A stretch of DNA of 64,000 nucleotides from Bacillota bacterium (GTDB lineage Bacteria > Bacillota > Clostridia > Lachnospirales > Lachnospiraceae). The translations under genes were made by a program, and so were the position numbers. Positions 61,733-64,000 of the stretch are shown here, piece by piece (within the stretch, counting starts at the first letter, position 1; every line of letters begins with the position of its first letter). Location: NCBI GenBank assembly GCA_023412855.1, contig JAEZRJ010000057.1:3931-67930 (forward strand), read 5' to 3'. The notes under the pieces were generated by a model that saw only the letters and a list, made by a program, of their open reading frames with translations, was not told where the DNA came from and ran no database searches.

Positions 61733-61894
61733 TCCGCATCCCTCCACTTAATCTTCATCTGCCGCCTGTAAGTCCGGGCAACAATACAAATTTACCGCGT
61801 GAATCATTCACACTACTCTTGTAAGGGAATATTATACAAGAAGTGCTTTGCCGTATTTGTCAAAACCGGGACAAGAATCCGATTTTTATTGCGA

Positions 61895-61932
61895 CAAAAA
61901 ATGCAGATACCGCTTACTCCGGTTATCTGCAT
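61895..61932 (-). terminator. Terminator of the divIC transcript
   Basis: ATGCAGATACCG and CCGGTTATCTGCAT pair with one bulge, and six T follow on the minus strand. It lies 41 bases after the divIC stop, so spoIIE needs its own promoter. The rest of the 225-base gap shows no other feature. Confidence 0.75.
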
Positions 61933-61972
61933 TTATTATAAGCACCTGCTTCTCTTTATGAGTGTCCTTTAC

Positions 61973-62278
61973 TCATTTATCATCCTTAAAAATAATCTCA
62001 CCTTCATGTACAAGACCCAGCTTATCCTTTGCCACTTCTTCTATGTACTTTTTAGTCTGAGTATATTTCTCATATTCAGCAATTTCTTCAGCCCGCTTCT
62101 GCTCATCCGCAAGCTGCCCGGCAAGCACCTGCTCCTTCGCTTCATATATGGCAATCTTCTGCTTCAGCTCAATGCTGTTTATGGCCACCACAACAAGCAA
62201 CATAACGACTACCGTTGTCACCAGAAACATGCCAAACTTATTCTGATTTCTCTTACGGTAAGCTGCCCGCCTCGCCAT
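61973..62278 (-). CDS. divIC: Septum formation initiator (DivIC/FtsB family)
   Basis: A 101-residue division protein with one membrane segment (residues 17-36, FLVTTVVVMLLVVVAINSIE) after a basic cytoplasmic tail (ARRAAYRKRNQNK) and an extracellular coiled coil ending in VAKDKLGLVHEGEIIF, as usual for the family. It would act with FtsL and DivIB at the septum. It follows yabQ by 42 bases on the same strand, as in Clostridia. Confidence 0.93.
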   Translation of the reverse strand: MARRAAYRKRNQNKFGMFLVTTVVVMLLVVVAINSIELKQKIAIYEAKEQVLAGQLADEQKRAEEIAEYEKYTQTKKYIEEVAKDKLGLVHEGEIIFKDDK

Positions 62279-62320
62279 AATAGCCTCCCTGCCTTTCTTT
62301 ACGTGTTGCGTATAAGCTCT

Positions 62321-62809
62321 CTAATGTTTACATAATGTTATTTTAAGCATTTTTACGCAAACCGTCAACTTCTTTTTTGTATATTTTGCCAATTTTCGCT
62401 GTTTTTTAAACAGATCTGTGCAAAATTTCTTTAATTTTTTCAATACCCAGATTATCGGCTTGAATAAAAAGCCCAATATTTTTCGAATCACATATATTTC
62501 TTTCTCTATACAGGTCGATACGATTTTTACAAAATGATCACCGATGATTTTTTTATATATGAGCATGCCCATAGCTGCTCCAAAAACCGCAAACCATCTG
62601 AGTATGCCGTCATTTTCTTCATAGAGCATATAAAATACAGCGATAGCGCAGGCTACCCAGAATACGAAGTCCTCTAAGGACACGAAAAAGGGACTGTGCC
62701 GAAGAAGCCTCCTCCAAATGAGCAAAAAATCGTATACAAAGGTAATGATAATTCCCATCAAAATAGAACTGAGCAGAAAGTATACCTCGTTTATAATGTC
62801 CTGACTCAT
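62321..62809 (-). CDS. yabQ: Spore cortex protein YabQ
   Basis: A 162-residue membrane protein with about four hydrophobic segments (YFLLSSILMGIIITFVYDFL, DFVFWVACAIAVFYMLYEEN, WFAVFGAAMGMLIYKKIIG) and a basic cytoplasmic tail. YabQ is required for cortex formation in Bacillus and localises to the forespore membrane. It lies 7 bases downstream of yabP, so the two are co-transcribed. Confidence 0.9.
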   Translation of the reverse strand: MSQDIINEVYFLLSSILMGIIITFVYDFLLIWRRLLRHSPFFVSLEDFVFWVACAIAVFYMLYEENDGILRWFAVFGAAMGMLIYKKIIGDHFVKIVSTCIEKEIYVIRKILGFLFKPIIWVLKKLKKFCTDLFKKQRKLAKYTKKKLTVCVKMLKITLCKH

Positions 62810-62816
62810 GCCTCAC

Positions 62817-63107
62817 CTATTTAAACAGCCTTGAAATAAGGGATTCACCCTTGCCGCCATATCCCGTCACTTCCGAATAGGTAAGACTGTCTATCTTGCC
62901 GTCGATATCCACCTCTCCCTTATCCAGCGTCAGCCGGCTGACATGCAGATCTCCGCCCTTGATCATCAGCATCCCCTGGTCAGTCTCCAGCAGCACCTCT
63001 TTGATATCGAAAGACAACACATCGCTTACGCCGCTGATAGTACATGTCCTCCTATTTGTAAGCATCAATTTATGTGTACGCTGCTTCGCAGTATTTAAAT
63101 CCTCCAT
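62817..63107 (-). CDS. yabP: Sporulation protein YabP
   Basis: A 96-residue protein with the family signature (NRRTCTISGVSDVLSFDIKE, then TDQGMLMIKGGDLHVSRLTL), a beta-rich fold found in sporulating Firmicutes. YabP acts with YabQ in cortex formation in Bacillus. It shows no membrane segment. It is the first of the yabP-yabQ-divIC cluster. Confidence 0.94.
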   Translation of the reverse strand: MEDLNTAKQRTHKLMLTNRRTCTISGVSDVLSFDIKEVLLETDQGMLMIKGGDLHVSRLTLDKGEVDIDGKIDSLTYSEVTGYGGKGESLISRLFK

Positions 63108-63213
63108 AAAAGAACCCCCTCTTATGTGAGATTTAGAAATTATTAGGCAGTGTACTTTACCGCCTTGTATTTTCTTCTCACATTTCTCTTATAGATTATA
63201 TGAGAGGCCTTTT

Positions 63214-63453
63214 TTAAATATACCGAAACAATTCCTTCGCTTCATCTTTTTTCACGGTTTCTTGTACGTCCAGCACTTCCACCTTCACTTCCTTGTTGCC
63301 GAACTGAATCGTAATGATATCACCCTGCTTCACATTGGAGGAGGCCTTTGCCGGCTTGTCGTTGATAAGCACCCTTCCGGCATCGCACGCTTCGTTCGCT
63401 ACCGTACGCCTCTTGATAAGGCGCGAAACCTTTAAATATTTGTCCAGCCGCAT
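63214..63453 (-). CDS. rqcP: S4-domain RNA-binding protein RqcP
   Basis: A 79-residue protein made of one S4 RNA-binding domain (MRLDKYLKVSRLIKRRTVAN, then GRVLINDKPAKASSNVKQGD). The Bacillus homologue (YlmH-like family, RqcP/HslR) acts with RqcH in alanine tailing of stalled ribosomes. It follows HU after a gap of about 300 bases filled with two repeat copies and lies 106 bases before yabP. Confidence 0.95.
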   Translation of the reverse strand: MRLDKYLKVSRLIKRRTVANEACDAGRVLINDKPAKASSNVKQGDIITIQFGNKEVKVEVLDVQETVKKDEAKELFRYI

Positions 63454-63760
63454 CTCTTATTCTCCTTTATTTATATATTGAACAAAAGTGTGCTTCTTAC
63501 ACTCTCGCCGCCAAATACTCCGGCAGCACAACTTTTGTTCCGCGCGCGTAGCTGCGCATCCATCGGTTCTGTAATAGATGCACTTTCCTATTACAGAACA
63601 AAAGTGTGCTTCTCACACTCTCGCCGCCAAATACTCCGGCAGCACAGCTTTTGCTTGGCGCGCGTAGCTGCGCATTTATTTCCCTTTAATAGGTGTATTT
63701 TTCTAATGAAAGAAAAAAGAGAACCTGTCTCCAGATTCTCTTAACATTCAGCATTCGCTA
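63454..63760. other. Gap between HU and rqcP, filled by repeats
   Basis: This 307-base gap holds two tandem copies of repeat family B (63479-63715) and the trailer of HU. There is no other gene or clear promoter. Confidence 0.6.
63479..63715. repeat. Two tandem copies of repeat family B
   Basis: Copy one (63479-63598) and copy two (63598-63715) share ACAAAAGTGTGCTTCTYACA, CTCTCGCCGCCAAATACTCC, GGCAGCACARCTTTTG and GCGCGCGTAGCTGCGCAT. Each can fold because ACAAAAGTGTGCT is the inverse of AGCACAACTTTTGT. Copy one ends in a perfect 11-base hairpin, TTCTGTAATAG / CTATTACAGAA (63567-63598). Confidence 0.8.
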
Positions 63761-64000
63761 TTATGCGTTAACCATATCCTTTAAAGCTTTACCTGCTTTG
63801 AATTTAGGAGCCTTGGAAGCTGCAATTTTCATAACTTCGCCGCTCTGAGGATTTCTACCTTCTCTTGCTGCTCTCTTGGAAACTTCAAATGTACCGAATC
63901 CTACTAACTGCACTTTACCATCTTTCTTTAATTCGTCTGCTACTACATCCGTAAAAGCCTTTAAAGCCTTCTCTGCGTCTTTTTTGGATAATCCAGCCTG
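63761..64000 (-). CDS. DNA-binding protein HU, C-terminal part (cut by window edge)
   Basis: 79 residues to the stop, with about 12 residues at the N-terminus outside the window. The beta-arm signature FGTFEVSKRAAREGRNPQSG, with the Pro at the arm's tip, and KAPKFKAGKALKDMVN at the end are typical of bacterial HU. It bends and compacts DNA. Its position upstream of rqcP is the usual Clostridial order. Confidence 0.97.
   Translation of the reverse strand, partial: QAGLSKKDAEKALKAFTDVVADELKKDGKVQLVGFGTFEVSKRAAREGRNPQSGEVMKIAASKAPKFKAGKALKDMVNA

Noticed and set aside
63479..63715. Tandem repeats considered as a CRISPR array
   Set aside because: Only two copies of about 118 bases with no short constant repeats separated by unique spacers, and no cas genes.
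1..64000. Search for insertion sequences, prophage and rRNA genes
   Set aside because: No transposase, integrase, phage structural gene or rRNA sequence was recognised on either strand.

Overview
The window looks like chromosomal DNA of an anaerobic, motile Firmicute of the class Clostridia, most likely family Lachnospiraceae. This rests on gene content and order, not on a database search. The right end has the order HU, rqcP, yabP, yabQ, divIC, spoIIE, tilS, hpt, ftsH typical of sporulating Clostridia, and the left two thirds is packed with YesM/YesN-type two-component systems, CUT1 sugar transporters and glycoside hydrolases, with several chemoreceptors.

Left to right: (1) 1-7381, an alpha-galactoside locus read leftwards (solute-binding protein, two permeases, GH36 alpha-galactosidase, chemoreceptor) with a divergent AraC regulator whose likely operator is visible. 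(2) 7474-12325, an agr-like peptide signalling region: a 53-residue AgrD-like precursor, two co-regulated genes of unknown function (one secreted), an AgrC-type kinase and an AgrA-type LytTR regulator. No agrB lies in the window. (3) 12309-13642, a zinc-ribbon membrane protein and a TraX-family protein. (4) 13858-24357, a ribose-type (CUT2) sugar locus read leftwards: response regulator, histidine kinase with almost no extracellular part, an ABC protein that has lost its ATPase motifs, then a normal ATPase, permease, binding protein, chemoreceptor and a D-lyxose/D-mannose isomerase-like enzyme. (5) 24599-31916, single genes: MerR-TipAS regulator, DUF1284 protein, BioY under a BirA operator, Crp/Fnr regulator with a flavin reductase-rubredoxin and a ferredoxin, an AraC regulator and a LysM protein. 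(6) 32107-44765, an arabinoside locus read leftwards: YesM kinase, YesN regulator, CUT1 transporter, chemoreceptor, GH127 and GH31 enzymes. (7) 44994-53454, a double-MerR regulator with an ABC exporter, an AAA/VWA fusion with its partner, a PEBP protein, two flavodoxin-like proteins, small membrane proteins, and tRNA-Tyr and tRNA-Leu. (8) 53525-64000, a GH13 enzyme and the conserved ftsH-to-HU region, where spoIIE encodes a protein without the usual membrane domain.

Two themes stand out. Each of the three sugar-uptake operons carries its own methyl-accepting chemotaxis protein, and a stem-loop follows each binding-protein gene, which would set expression ratios. Sensing also appears tied to transport or secretion in unusual ways: the kinase without a sensor domain beside a pseudo-ATPase, and the agr-like peptide system sharing a promoter design with a secreted protein. 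Two families of short, palindromic, dispersed repeats occupy many intergenic gaps. No complete insertion sequence, prophage or CRISPR array was seen.
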